A DNA stretch of 64,000 bases from Verrucomicrobia bacterium UBA3841 (GCA_002392765.1 DGHT01000043.1:5232-69231), one strand, 5' to 3'. Numbered from the stretch's first letter, positions 17,021 to 25,387 are shown. Notes: generated by a model from the sequence alone, not told the origin. Translations and numbers: made by a program.

Positions 17021-19507
17021 ATGAAAAATTATGATGCAATTGTGGTTGGCGCGGGCGTTGTCGGCTGCGCCGTTGCGCGCGAGCTGACGCGCTACAATCT
17101 CAATGTCGCCGTTCTCGAAGCCGGAAGCGATGTCGCCGAGGGCGCGTCGAAAGCGAACAGCGCGATCGTACACGCGGGATTCGACGCCAAGCCGGGGACG
17201 AACAAGGCGAAGTTCAACGTTCTTGGAAACCGCATGTTCGAGGATGTCTGCCGCGAACTGAAAGTTCCTTTCCGCCGCAACGGATCTCTTGTTCTCGCCT
17301 TCGGCGCGGAGGACGAGGCGACGCTGCGCGACCTCAAGGCGCGAGGCGAGACGAACGGTGTTCCGGCAGAAATCATCACACGAGAGGAATTGCGGCGGCG
17401 CGAGCCGAACGTATCGGAAGAAGCCACCGCCGCGCTTTGGGCTCCCACCGGCGGCATCTGCTGTCCGTACGAGCTGACGTTCCGCTACGCCGAGAACGCC
17501 GCCGCGAACGGAGCGGAATTCTTCTTCGACGCCAGGGTGACGGGGATCGGACGCTGCGAGGCCGAAGCCGGGGAGGGATGGCGCATCGCGTGCGAAGACG
17601 GACGGGAATTCGCTGCGCGCGCCGTCGTAAACTGCGCCGGGATACACTCGGACGAACTGAACAACCTTGTCAGCGCCGCCAAATACAGCATCAAAGCGCG
17701 GCGCGGCGAATATCTGATGCTCGACCGCGACGAGGACGGCACGTTCTCCGCCACGATGTTCCAATGTCCTTCGAAAATGGGCAAGGGGATTCTCGTCTCG
17801 CCAACCGTCGACGGCACGGTGATCGTGGGGCCGACGGCGGAGGATGTCGACGACAAAGAGGACAAGGCGACGACATACGCCGGTCTCGAAAAGGTCAAGG
17901 CCGGCGCAAAGAGGACGTATCCGAATCTTCCTCTCGGAAAAGTGATAGCGGAATTTTCCGGGATGCGCGCGCACGAGACCACCGTCGGGGATTTCATTCT
18001 CGGCGAGGCGCCGGACGCGCCGGGGTTCTTCAACGCGGTGGGCGTGGAATCGCCCGGACTCACGTCCGCGCCCGCGATCGGCGTATGGATGGCGGAGGCA
18101 GTTGCGAAAAAACTCGGCGTCTCGAAGAAGAACCCTTCCCTCGTCTCGAAAGACGTCAGCTGGTGGCCCAAGACGCGAGAAATGAAACCGGAGGAACTGG
18201 CCGCGCTTGTCGAGAAGGACCCCTCGTTCGGACGCGTGGTATGCCGCTGCGAAGAAGTGACCGAGGGTGAAATCCGCGCCGCAATCCGCGCGCGCGTCGG
18301 CGCAAGGACTTTGGACGGCATCAAACGCAGGACGAGAAGCGGCATGGGACGCTGTCAGGGCGGATTCTGCACACCGCGCCTTATCGAGATTCTCGGTTCG
18401 GAGCTCGGACTTCCTCCCGAGGCGTTTCTGCTTTCGCGCAAAACCGCGCCCAAGGCGCTTTCCGGTGCGACTCAAAACTCTCAACTCTCAACTCTCAACT
18501 CCCCCGACGTTCTCGTCGTCGGTGCCGGCCCCGCCGGCCTCGCGGCCGCGTGCGCGGCGAAGGATGCGGGCGCGAAGGACGTGCTTGTCATAGAACGCGA
18601 CGACGCCCCGGGCGGAATCCTGCAGCAGTGCATCCACAACGGATTCGGGCTCCACCGGTTCAAGGAGGAACTGACCGGACCCGAGTACGCCCAGCGGTAT
18701 GTCGATATGGCTGCGGAACGCGGTGTGAAAACGGTATGCGGCACGATGGTGCTCGACATCTCGCCGCTTGCCGACGGAAGGACGAACGTCACGGCGATGT
18801 CTCCGCGCGGCGGGCTGAAGATATACAATACGAAATCAGTCGTTCTCGCGATGGGATGCAGGGAGCGGCCGAGAGGCGCGCTGATGACGCCGGGGACGCG
18901 GCCGGCCGGCGTCTACACCGCCGGCACCGTCCAAAGGCTTGTCAACATGGACGGCATAATGCCCGGCAAGCGCGTAGTCATCCTAGGCTCCGGCGACATC
19001 GGGCTTATAATGGCGCGGCGCCTCACGTTCTCCGGCGCGAAAGTCCTCGCCTGCATCGAGATAATGAAAAAGTCGTCCGGCCTCATGCGCAACGTCGTGC
19101 AGTGCCTCAACGACTACGACATCCCTCTTCTCCTTTCGCACACGGTCACGGACGTCGAAGGGCGCGAACACGTAACGGGAGTGAAGGTCTCCAAGGTGGA
19201 CGACGACCTGAAGCCGATACCTGGGACGGAGATGCACTTCGACTGCGACACGCTTGTCCTTTCGTGCGGACTCATCCCTGAAAACGAACTGACGAAAAAG
19301 GCGGGCGTGGAGATGGATCCGAAAACGCGAGGCCCCAAGGTAGATCCGAATACGATGGCTACGAGCGTTCCGGGAATCTTCGCCGGCGGAAACGTCGTCA
19401 GGGTCTACGATCTTGTCGACTGGGTCAGCCGCGATTCGGAGATAGCCGGCCGCTCCGCCGCCGCCTACGCTCAGGCCTGCGGAAAGAGTGTAAAATGCAA
19501 GGTGTAA
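17021..19507 (+). CDS. Fused GlpA-like glycerol-3-phosphate oxidase/dehydrogenase + FAD-dependent NAD(P) oxidoreductase
   Basis: Two enzymes in one 828-residue chain. Residues 1-~380 form a DAO/GlpA-type FAD domain (VVGAGVVGCAVAREL, GIHSDEL). Residues ~405-480 form a BFD-like iron-sulphur region (CRCEE, GRCQGGFC). Residues ~494-828 form a second FAD/NAD oxidoreductase (VVGAGPAGLAAA, VILGSGDIG, SVPGIFAGGNV). In Thermotoga and clostridia the same three functions are commonly separate adjacent genes (glpA-like, oxidoreductase, DUF1667), and here DUF1667 also follows. The joint (residues ~483-493, SQLSTLNS) is encoded by a 7-nt tandem repeat. The last codons and the TAA stop lie within a 27-nt repeat also found at 19974. 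The likely role is oxidation of glycerol 3-phosphate with electron transfer through the second module. Confidence 0.85.
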   Translation: MKNYDAIVVGAGVVGCAVARELTRYNLNVAVLEAGSDVAEGASKANSAIVHAGFDAKPGTNKAKFNVLGNRMFEDVCRELKVPFRRNGSLVLAFGAEDEATLRDLKARGETNGVPAEIITREELRRREPNVSEEATAALWAPTGGICCPYELTFRYAENAAANGAEFFFDARVTGIGRCEAEAGEGWRIACEDGREFAARAVVNCAGIHSDELNNLVSAAKYSIKARRGEYLMLDRDEDGTFSATMFQCPSKMGKGILVSPTVDGTVIVGPTAEDVDDKEDKATTYAGLEKVKAGAKRTYPNLPLGKVIAEFSGMRAHETTVGDFILGEAPDAPGFFNAVGVESPGLTSAPAIGVWMAEAVAKKLGVSKKNPSLVSKDVSWWPKTREMKPEELAALVEKDPSFGRVVCRCEEVTEGEIRAAIRARVGARTLDGIKRRTRSGMGRCQGGFCTPRLIEILGSELGLPPEAFLLSRKTAPKALSGATQNSQLSTLNSPDVLVVGAGPAGLAAACAAKDAGAKDVLVIERDDAPGGILQQCIHNGFGLHRFKEELTGPEYAQRYVDMAAERGVKTVCGTMVLDISPLADGRTNVTAMSPRGGLKIYNTKSVVLAMGCRERPRGALMTPGTRPAGVYTAGTVQRLVNMDGIMPGKRVVILGSGDIGLIMARRLTFSGAKVLACIEIMKKSSGLMRNVVQCLNDYDIPLLLSHTVTDVEGREHVTGVKVSKVDDDLKPIPGTEMHFDCDTLVLSCGLIPENELTKKAGVEMDPKTRGPKVDPNTMATSVPGIFAGGNVVRVYDLVDWVSRDSEIAGRSAAAYAQACGKSVKCKV
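18470..18503 (+). repeat. 7-nt tandem repeat at the fusion joint
   Basis: The unit CAACTCT is repeated about four times, in frame, exactly between the iron-sulphur domain and the second FAD domain. It encodes part of a Ser/Leu/Asn linker. Its composition resembles the in-frame repeat at 7058-7096. Confidence 0.7.
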
Positions 19508-19515
19508 GGTGTAAA
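19489..19515 (+). repeat. 27-nt dispersed repeat, copy 1 (spans a stop codon)
   Basis: Identical over 27 nt to 19974-20000, built from GTGTAA/TGTAAAATG units. It supplies the final codons and TAA stop of the 17021 gene and part of the ribosome-binding region before DUF1667. Confidence 0.8.
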
Positions 19516-19518
19516 ACT

Positions 19519-19860
19519 ATGAAAATGATATGCATCAACTGTCCTAAAGGCTGCGAAATGGATGTCGCGGTCGATGGAGAAAATGTAACAGTAACGGGTC
19601 ACTCGTGTCCTAGAGGCGAGGCGTACGCGAAATCCGAGGTGACGAATCCGACGCGGATGGTCACCGGTCTTGTGCGCGTCGCCGGAATGCGCAAACCGGT
19701 GCCCGTAAAGACAAAGACCGCGATCCCGAAGAGCAAGATCGACGCGACGCTCTTCGCAATGCACCAGGCGACCGTGCAGCTGCCGGTGAAAATCGGCGAT
19801 GTGATAATCCCCAACGTTGCAGACACTGGCGTGGACATCGTCGCAACAGCGAACATGTGA
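19519..19860 (+). CDS. DUF1667 iron-sulphur-type protein
   Basis: A 113-residue protein with CINCPKGC at residues 4-11 and HSCPRG near 36, the cysteine pattern of DUF1667. This family normally sits directly after glpA-like and FAD-oxidoreductase genes and is thought to be their small redox partner; no biochemical role is firmly established. The open frame starts at 19495, but that part lies inside a repeat, and the ATG at 19519 gives the family's normal N-terminus (MKMICINCPKGC). It follows the fused oxidoreductase by 11 nt, so the three-component module is conserved although two parts are fused. Confidence 0.85.
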   Translation: MKMICINCPKGCEMDVAVDGENVTVTGHSCPRGEAYAKSEVTNPTRMVTGLVRVAGMRKPVPVKTKTAIPKSKIDATLFAMHQATVQLPVKIGDVIIPNVADTGVDIVATANM

Positions 19861-20018
19861 CGGGGAAGAGGGAAACTGGGGGAACGAGCGTCCCGCCCGT
19901 TTGACGGGGAAGAGGAAAACTGGGGGAACGAGCGTCCCGCTCGTTTGATGAGGAAAGAGGGATAAATGTAAAATGTAAAATGCAAGGTGTAAGGTGTAAA
20001 GTGAAAAGGTAAACAGAT
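19861..20018. repeat. Two palindromic units plus 27-nt repeat copy 2
   Basis: Two direct copies of the 28-nt palindromic unit lie at 19875-19902 and 19919-19946. Each contains AACGAGCG-TCC-CG(C/T)-rich arms flanked by GGGGAAGAGG. They are followed by a run of TGTAAAA units and the second 27-nt repeat copy (19974-20000). A ribosome-binding-like GTGAAAAGG precedes the next ATG. Confidence 0.75.
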
Positions 20019-20864
20019 ATGTTTGACATAAAAAAGAAAAAGGCGTTCGTGTGCGATCTCGACGGCACGCTTTTCATGGGGCCCGACCCCATAAAGCCAG
20101 CCGTCGATTTCGTGATAGAAAACACGAAAAGCGGAAGGTTCAAATACTTCTACCTTACGAACAACACGTCGAAGTGTCCGGAGGAGTACATGAAAAAAAT
20201 CGCCGGCGCGTCGATCCCCGTCGCGCCGGAGCAGATACTTACACCCCTCATCACGCTCGAATCGTACATCCGCGAGAAAGGATACAAATCGGTGTATCTT
20301 ATCGCGAGCGAAAAGGTGAAGGCGCACATGGCCGACAGGCTGGCCGACGCCGGGGTTTCGCTCGACTACGACCCGGAGGCGAACGAACTGATCGCGCTCA
20401 CTTACGACAAGGAGCTGACATACGCGAAGCTTGCCGACGCGACAAGCCTCTGGAACATGAGAAACGTTCCGCCGTCGCCAATGTGTCCCGTGCGCACGAA
20501 AAACCAGACGCCCGTCGATTTCGTCGCCACGCACCCCGACAACTGCTGTCCGAGCGAACGCGGCCCGATTCCCGACATCGGCGGCATGATGAAGTTTCTC
20601 GAAATCACGAACGGGATGAAACCGAGCCACGTGTTCGGGAAACCGAGTCCCACCCTTCTCGCCCCCGTGCTCGCAGAATTCAAACCGGATGAAATTGCGG
20701 TGGTCGGCGACAGGCTCTACACCGACAAGGCGATCGCCGACAACGCCGGCGTCGATTTCGTCTGCGTACTTTCGGGCGAAACGACCCCCGAAGATCTTGC
20801 AAACTACAAAGGCAAACCTCCCGCCATAGTGGTGGAAACATTCAACAAGGTTGACAGACAATGA
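20019..20864 (+). CDS. HAD-IIA phosphatase (NagD/AraL-like)
   Basis: Haloacid-dehalogenase phosphatase of subclass IIA. Motif I is CDLDGTLF (~12-19), motif II LTNNTS (~47-52), motif III GKPSP (~208) and motif IV VGDRLYTD (~230). The C2-type cap between motifs II and III fits NagD, PGP and AraL enzymes. Its stop codon overlaps the start of the AraM-like gene (ATGA), reproducing the araL-araM neighbourhood of Bacillus subtilis. A glycerol-phosphate or sugar-phosphate phosphatase role is therefore plausible. Cytoplasmic; no signal peptide. Confidence 0.82.
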   Translation: MFDIKKKKAFVCDLDGTLFMGPDPIKPAVDFVIENTKSGRFKYFYLTNNTSKCPEEYMKKIAGASIPVAPEQILTPLITLESYIREKGYKSVYLIASEKVKAHMADRLADAGVSLDYDPEANELIALTYDKELTYAKLADATSLWNMRNVPPSPMCPVRTKNQTPVDFVATHPDNCCPSERGPIPDIGGMMKFLEITNGMKPSHVFGKPSPTLLAPVLAEFKPDEIAVVGDRLYTDKAIADNAGVDFVCVLSGETTPEDLANYKGKPPAIVVETFNKVDRQ

Positions 20865-22207
20865 CACTCGTAGAAGAAGCTCTCAAGTATACTACCGACA
20901 CCAAGGCCTGCACCATCGGCGCAGGCGCCGCGGAAGCCGCCGCGGGAATGTTCAAGGATCTCTTCCCCGATGCGAAGAAGGCGATAATCGTCGAGGATCC
21001 CCGCACCCGCGCGGTCGCAGGCGAACGCGTGGAGCGTCTCCTGGAAGAAGCCGGGATCGAATGCTCGCGCCATGTCATGTGTCCCGGCGGAGAATATTTC
21101 CACGCCGAATACAAGTGGATAGACGAGGTCCGCGGGGCGATCGCCGCGTCCGGCGCGATTCCCGTGGCTGTCGGCTCGGGGACGATCAACGACATCGTGA
21201 AGCGGTCGTCGGAAGAAGTCGGCGTCAGGTACATGGTCGTAGGCACGGCCGCATCAATGGACGGCTACACGAGCTTCGGCGCGTCGATTACGAAGGACGG
21301 GATGAAGCAGACGCTGTCGTGCAAGGCGCCGCTCGGCTGCATCGTCGACTCCAAGGTTGCAGCGGACGCCCCAAAAGAGATGGTCGCATCCGGCTACGCG
21401 GATCTTATCGCAAAGATTCCGGCGGGCGCGGAATGGATTCTCGCCGATGCGATCGGAAGCGAGGCGATCCATCCGATGGCCTGGAAATTCGTGCAAGGGC
21501 CGCTGCGCGATTCCCTGTCCGACCCCGAAGGCGCGGCTTCCGGCGACATCGCGGCGACGGAAAAACTTTGTTCCGGCCTTGTAATGAGCGGATTCGCTAT
21601 GCAGGCCATGGGCTCGTCGCGCCCCGCGTCGGGGACGGAACACCAGGTATCGCACTACTGGGACATGGAAGACCTGTCCCTCGACGGAATTCCAGTGTCC
21701 CACGGATTCAAAGTGGGAATCGGAACGCTCATATCCACGAAAACGCTCGAGTTCCTTTTGCGCCAGGATCTTTCCAAACTCGACGTGGACGCCGCCGTCG
21801 CCGCCTGGTGGCCTGACTTCGAATCCGTCGCGGCGACATTTCCGAAGGTGTTCGGGAACCGTCCCGCCCACATACAGAGGGCGATGAACGAGTGCCCCAA
21901 CAAATTCCCGTCCCGCGAACAGCTCCGCTCCGAACTGACTACGGTCAAGAACGCCTGGCCGGAACTGTCCGCCAAAATGAAGGCGCAGATAATGCCCTTC
22001 GACGAAGTGCGCGAATGCCTGAAGAAGGCCGGCGCCCCGTACGAACCTGAAATGATCGGTGTAAGCCGCTCGCGTCTGCGCGAAACATACGCAGGCGTTC
22101 CATACATGCGCGCGAGGTATTTCTCGATCGACCTGGTGGACAGGCTGGGGCTCATGGGGAGTCTTGAGGAAGAACTGTTCGGCGCAAACGGCGTATGGAA
22201 AATTTAA
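20861..22207 (+). CDS. araM: sn-Glycerol-1-phosphate dehydrogenase (AraM/EgsA family)
   Basis: This family interconverts sn-glycerol-1-phosphate and dihydroxyacetone phosphate with NAD(P). It shows the nucleotide-binding GSGTINDIV (~106), the strongly diagnostic TAASMDGYTS (~130) and metal-binding histidines in GTEHQVSHYWDM (~262) and VSHGFKVGIGTL (~280). At 448 residues it is longer than B. subtilis AraM (about 394), mainly through a C-terminal extension. G1P is the stereoisomer found in archaeal ether lipids and in poly-glycerolphosphate lipoteichoic acid. The enzyme may synthesise G1P or, given the transporters and secreted phosphodiesterases here, degrade it; the second is inference. Confidence 0.9.
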   Translation: MTLVEEALKYTTDTKACTIGAGAAEAAAGMFKDLFPDAKKAIIVEDPRTRAVAGERVERLLEEAGIECSRHVMCPGGEYFHAEYKWIDEVRGAIAASGAIPVAVGSGTINDIVKRSSEEVGVRYMVVGTAASMDGYTSFGASITKDGMKQTLSCKAPLGCIVDSKVAADAPKEMVASGYADLIAKIPAGAEWILADAIGSEAIHPMAWKFVQGPLRDSLSDPEGAASGDIAATEKLCSGLVMSGFAMQAMGSSRPASGTEHQVSHYWDMEDLSLDGIPVSHGFKVGIGTLISTKTLEFLLRQDLSKLDVDAAVAAWWPDFESVAATFPKVFGNRPAHIQRAMNECPNKFPSREQLRSELTTVKNAWPELSAKMKAQIMPFDEVRECLKKAGAPYEPEMIGVSRSRLRETYAGVPYMRARYFSIDLVDRLGLMGSLEEELFGANGVWKI

Positions 22208-22244
22208 ACCGACTTGAAACGAACTTGAAACGAAGGGGCGGACA

Positions 22245-23522
22245 ATGACCGAAACCGTGGAAAAGAGATTCGCGAGATGCCAGTGGAAGTTCATCATCTG
22301 CAGCATGATCGCCTACGCGTTCTTCTACATCACGCGGAAAAACCTGTCGATGGCCCAGCCGGGGATGCTTGAAGAGGGTGTAATCTCCAAGGAAGCGCTC
22401 GGCGTGATACTGACAGTCCACGGAGTGCTGTACGGGACGAGCCGTTTCGTGAACGGATTTTGGGCCGACAAGCTCAACGGGAGGATATTCATGGCGCTCG
22501 GGCTGGTTTTGTCCGCCGCCATGAATTTCCTGTTCGGCTGCTCGTCGCTCGCAATCCTGTTCGCCGTGTTCTGGATCGTCAACGGATGGACGCAGGGGAT
22601 GGGATTCCCGCCGTGCGCGAAGATGCTGACGCACTGGATACACCCGAAAGAACTGGCGACGAAGATGTCAATCTGGAACACGAGCCATTCGTTCGGCTCC
22701 GCACTCGCCCTGGGGCTGTGTTCGCTCCTGTTCGCGCTCGGGTTCGGATGGCGCTGGTGCTTCTACGTTCCGGCCGCGCTCGCCCTTCTCGCGGCGGTGT
22801 TCTGCTTTTTCTGCGTCAAGGACGGTCCGCACGAAGAGGGGCTGCCAGAACTGGATCTCTCGGACGTGCGCGGGAGCGGGAACGACGCGGCGGAGCGCAA
22901 GGTGACGGACGCCGACAGGCGCAGGCTCGTCTTCCGCAACCGCGTGATATGGATTTGCGCAATCGCGAATTTCTTCGTATACGTGGTTCGCTTCGGCTTC
23001 CTGGACTGGGGTCCCACATTTCTAAAGGAATACAAGCATATCGACGTGTCCAAGGGCGGGCTGATGAGCATCGGCTTTGAACTGGCCGCGGTCGTCGGCA
23101 CGGTATTCGCCGGATGGTTCACGGACAGGGTGTTCAAGGGCCGCGGCATAAGGACGTGCGTATTCTGCATGTTCTTCGCCGGATTGTGTTCGCTCGGATT
23201 CTGGTATCTTCCCGACGGCGCACCGATCTGGCAGATGACGCTCCTTATGATGGGAACGGGATTCTTCATCTACGGCCCGCAGGCGCTCATAGGAATCGTC
23301 GCTGCGCAGCAAGCCACGAACGACGCGGCGGCGATGGCGAACGGATTCATGGGCATAATGGGGTACGCCGCCACAACAGTATCTGGCATCGGCATCGCGC
23401 TTATCAGCAAACACTTCGGCTGGAACGCGGCGCTGCTCTCGATCGGCGCCTTCGCCCTCGTAGGCATGCTCCTGTTCCTTTGCGCCTGGTCCGCGAAAGC
23501 GAACGGATACGCGAATAAGTGA
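22245..23522 (+). CDS. OPA-family (GlpT-like) organophosphate:phosphate antiporter 2
   Basis: A second GlpT/UhpT-type transporter of 425 residues. Key residues are the first phosphate arginine in YITRKN (~30), histidine in IWNTSHSFGSA, and the second arginine in VYVVRFGFLDWGPTF (~249), the last closely matching GlpT. It lacks the long tail of the 14148 paralogue. It lies 37 nt after araM, so it probably belongs to the same transcript. Two OPA paralogues in one island, one with gpsA and one with araM, suggest different substrates such as G3P and G1P or a glycerophosphodiester. Confidence 0.87.
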   Translation: MTETVEKRFARCQWKFIICSMIAYAFFYITRKNLSMAQPGMLEEGVISKEALGVILTVHGVLYGTSRFVNGFWADKLNGRIFMALGLVLSAAMNFLFGCSSLAILFAVFWIVNGWTQGMGFPPCAKMLTHWIHPKELATKMSIWNTSHSFGSALALGLCSLLFALGFGWRWCFYVPAALALLAAVFCFFCVKDGPHEEGLPELDLSDVRGSGNDAAERKVTDADRRRLVFRNRVIWICAIANFFVYVVRFGFLDWGPTFLKEYKHIDVSKGGLMSIGFELAAVVGTVFAGWFTDRVFKGRGIRTCVFCMFFAGLCSLGFWYLPDGAPIWQMTLLMMGTGFFIYGPQALIGIVAAQQATNDAAAMANGFMGIMGYAATTVSGIGIALISKHFGWNAALLSIGAFALVGMLLFLCAWSAKANGYANK

Positions 23523-23687
23523 GAGAAGAGAGAACTGGGGGAACGAGCGTCCCGCTCGTTTGATGAGGGGATGAGGGAAACTGGGGGGAACGAGCGTCCC
23601 GCTCGTTTGATGAGGGGAGAGGGAAACTGGGGGAACGAGCGTCCCGCCCGTTTGATGAGGGAACAGGGAAGAGTGTTTTACACTCTT
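23523..23687. repeat. Three tandem palindromic units and a hairpin between convergent genes
   Basis: Direct copies of the palindromic unit lie at 23534-23561, 23580-23608 (one extra G) and 23626-23653, separated by purine-rich GATGAGGGGA-like spacers. A further hairpin GAAGAGTG-TTTTA-CACTCTTC lies at 23668-23688, reaching the stop codon of the minus-strand gene. There is no clear T-run. Confidence 0.8.
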
Positions 23688-25250
23688 CTATGCATTCCTG
23701 ACGATCTTGACGCCGGAGACGGTGCGGCGCTTGGTGGAGAACGCGATGCCGATCAGGGTTATCGGCTTGCCGGAGGGACGGAAGCGGTCGGTGTAGGACT
23801 TGTCCTGTATCTGCTCGATCGCCTTCTTCGCCGTTGAGTCGCGCTTCACCTCTATGATGTAGGCGTCCGTCGCGGTCTCGACCGTGAGGTCGATGCGCCC
23901 TTTGTGCGTCCTGACCTCGCCGCCGACGTTAATTCCGATAACGCGCAGGACGACGTACATTATCGCCTGCCACGACTGCTCGTTCTGCTTGTCGGTAAGA
24001 TCATACGGAATCGCCGAGAAGAACTGGCGGAACGCCTCGACGAAAGCCTCGGGGTCGCGGACGAGAAGAGCGTTTACGACTTTCGCCGCGATGTTGACCG
24101 TGTCGGACGTCTCCCGGCCCACGTAAACGGCGGAAAGGTCCTTGAGGAACGAGTTCTCGACTTCAAGATTGGGAAATCCGAGCGTATAAAGGCGGATCGC
24201 CTCCATCTGTCTAAAACTCTTTATGGTGAGATAGCCTGTCTGAAAGAGAAGCGTGACCGGCTTGATGCGCTCGGGCTCGTACGCGTCGAGGTCGTTGTCG
24301 TCGACAGTGAGGTTGGACATGTCTACCGGCTTCTTGCGGAAGAAGTCTATGAGGAACGTCGGTATCGCTGTCTTAGACCACCAGTTGCCGAGTTCCATCA
24401 CATCAAACGTCATGCCGAGCGAAACGGGATTCACAACGGGCTCGGCGTCCTGGTGGAACCTGTACCCGTCGTACCATTTCACGATGTCCGCAAAAGCGCC
24501 TTCGGCGTCCTTGCCCAATTTCGCACCGAGCGCGGCAAGGCTTTGCGGAAAGTTCTTCCGGACTTCCTCGTGCGTATAGCCGAAAAGAGTCGCGACAACG
24601 GCGTTGAGCGTGTAGTCCTTCAAGTTGTTGAGGTCGGAGAAGATCGACACCTTCGAGAACTTGCTCACGCCCGTTATGAACGTGAAGCGCTGATATCGCT
24701 CCTCGTACTTCATCACTCCGTAGAACGGCTTCAGGAAATCTTTGAACGCGGCCGCAGCGGGCGTGTTCAGCGTCTTCAGGAGAGGCTTGTCGTATTCGTC
24801 GACGAGAACAACGCACTGCCCGTCGCCGGATGTCTCCGCCGTCGCGATAATCAGGCGTCTGAACATTTCCGGGAGAGTCGCCGTGCTGTCAATGGACACG
24901 CCAAGCCGGCCGGCTTCGCCTTGCAGATAGCTTGTGAGCGCTGCGGCAAGTTCACCGACGGTGTCATACTGCATCGTGCCCATGTCGAGGTGGATGACGG
25001 GCCACTTTTTCGACCAGTTCCACTCCGGTTCGATGGCGAGTCCATTGAACAGTTCGCGCTTCCCCTCGAAGAGACATTTGAGCGTCGATACAGCGAGCGA
25101 CTTGCCGAACCGCCGCGGACGCGCGATGAAGAATTGCGCTCCGCGCGAATCATCGACAAGTTCCTTCAGAATCGCCGTTTTGTCAACGTATGTATAGCCC
25201 CTCTTCCGGAGGTTCTCGAACGTGTATATGTCTGTCGCCGCTTTTTCCAT
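23688..25250 (-). CDS. AAA-ATPase-like / PD-(D/E)XK nuclease family protein (paralogue 1)
   Basis: Belongs to the AAA-ATPase-like (PF09820) plus PD-(D/E)XK (PF08011) family that is expanded in gut anaerobes. Signatures are the N-terminal FENLRKRGYTYVDKT, the P-loop-like RPRRFGKSLAVSTL near residue 48, VVLVDEYDKPL, and a C-terminal nuclease-like core GRIDLTV...YIIEVKR. The biological role of the family is unknown. I start at the ATG at 25250 (MEKAATD) because the promoter -10 box ends 7 nt upstream of it; the frame opens 12 codons earlier, inside that promoter. A related protein is at 33773. Confidence 0.85.
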   Translation of the reverse strand: MEKAATDIYTFENLRKRGYTYVDKTAILKELVDDSRGAQFFIARPRRFGKSLAVSTLKCLFEGKRELFNGLAIEPEWNWSKKWPVIHLDMGTMQYDTVGELAAALTSYLQGEAGRLGVSIDSTATLPEMFRRLIIATAETSGDGQCVVLVDEYDKPLLKTLNTPAAAAFKDFLKPFYGVMKYEERYQRFTFITGVSKFSKVSIFSDLNNLKDYTLNAVVATLFGYTHEEVRKNFPQSLAALGAKLGKDAEGAFADIVKWYDGYRFHQDAEPVVNPVSLGMTFDVMELGNWWSKTAIPTFLIDFFRKKPVDMSNLTVDDNDLDAYEPERIKPVTLLFQTGYLTIKSFRQMEAIRLYTLGFPNLEVENSFLKDLSAVYVGRETSDTVNIAAKVVNALLVRDPEAFVEAFRQFFSAIPYDLTDKQNEQSWQAIMYVVLRVIGINVGGEVRTHKGRIDLTVETATDAYIIEVKRDSTAKKAIEQIQDKSYTDRFRPSGKPITLIGIAFSTKRRTVSGVKIVRNA

Positions 25251-25257
25251 GCCAAAT

Positions 25258-25286
25258 ATCATATCATAATCGCCGCAGTTTTCCAA
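25258..25286 (-). promoter_or_regulatory. Leaderless-type promoter of ATPase/nuclease paralogue 1
   Basis: On the minus strand TTGGAA (25281-25286), a 17-nt spacer and TATGAT (25258-25263) are followed by 7 nt and the ATG at 25250. The arrangement equals that of paralogue 2 at 35541-35569. Confidence 0.68.
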
Positions 25287-25308
25287 TCACTAATTGAGGG
25301 ATGAGAGA

Positions 25309-25336
25309 ACTGGGGGAACGAGCGTCCCGCTCGTTT
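25309..25336. repeat. Single palindromic unit
   Basis: One copy of the dispersed unit with stem AACGAGCG/CGCTCGTT and loop TCC, flanked by ACTGGGGG and TTGATGA as at 23.5 kb. It lies between the promoter of the gene at 25250 and the terminator of the giant surface-protein gene. Confidence 0.75.
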
Positions 25337-25387
25337 GATGAAGGAACAGGGAACTGCGAAAGCTGCGTCCAACCAATTCTCTTATCC

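Noticed and set aside
23534..23653. Possible CRISPR array (three near-identical 28-nt repeats)
   Set aside because: The repeats are self-complementary with GAGGG-type purine spacers of differing length (about 17-18 nt) that resemble one another, no cas genes are nearby, and the same unit occurs singly at other loci.
23668..23688. Hairpin GAAGAGTG-TTTTA-CACTCTTC as a bidirectional terminator
   Set aside because: The stem is good but neither side has a T-run of five or more directly after it, so it is kept only as part of the repeat block.
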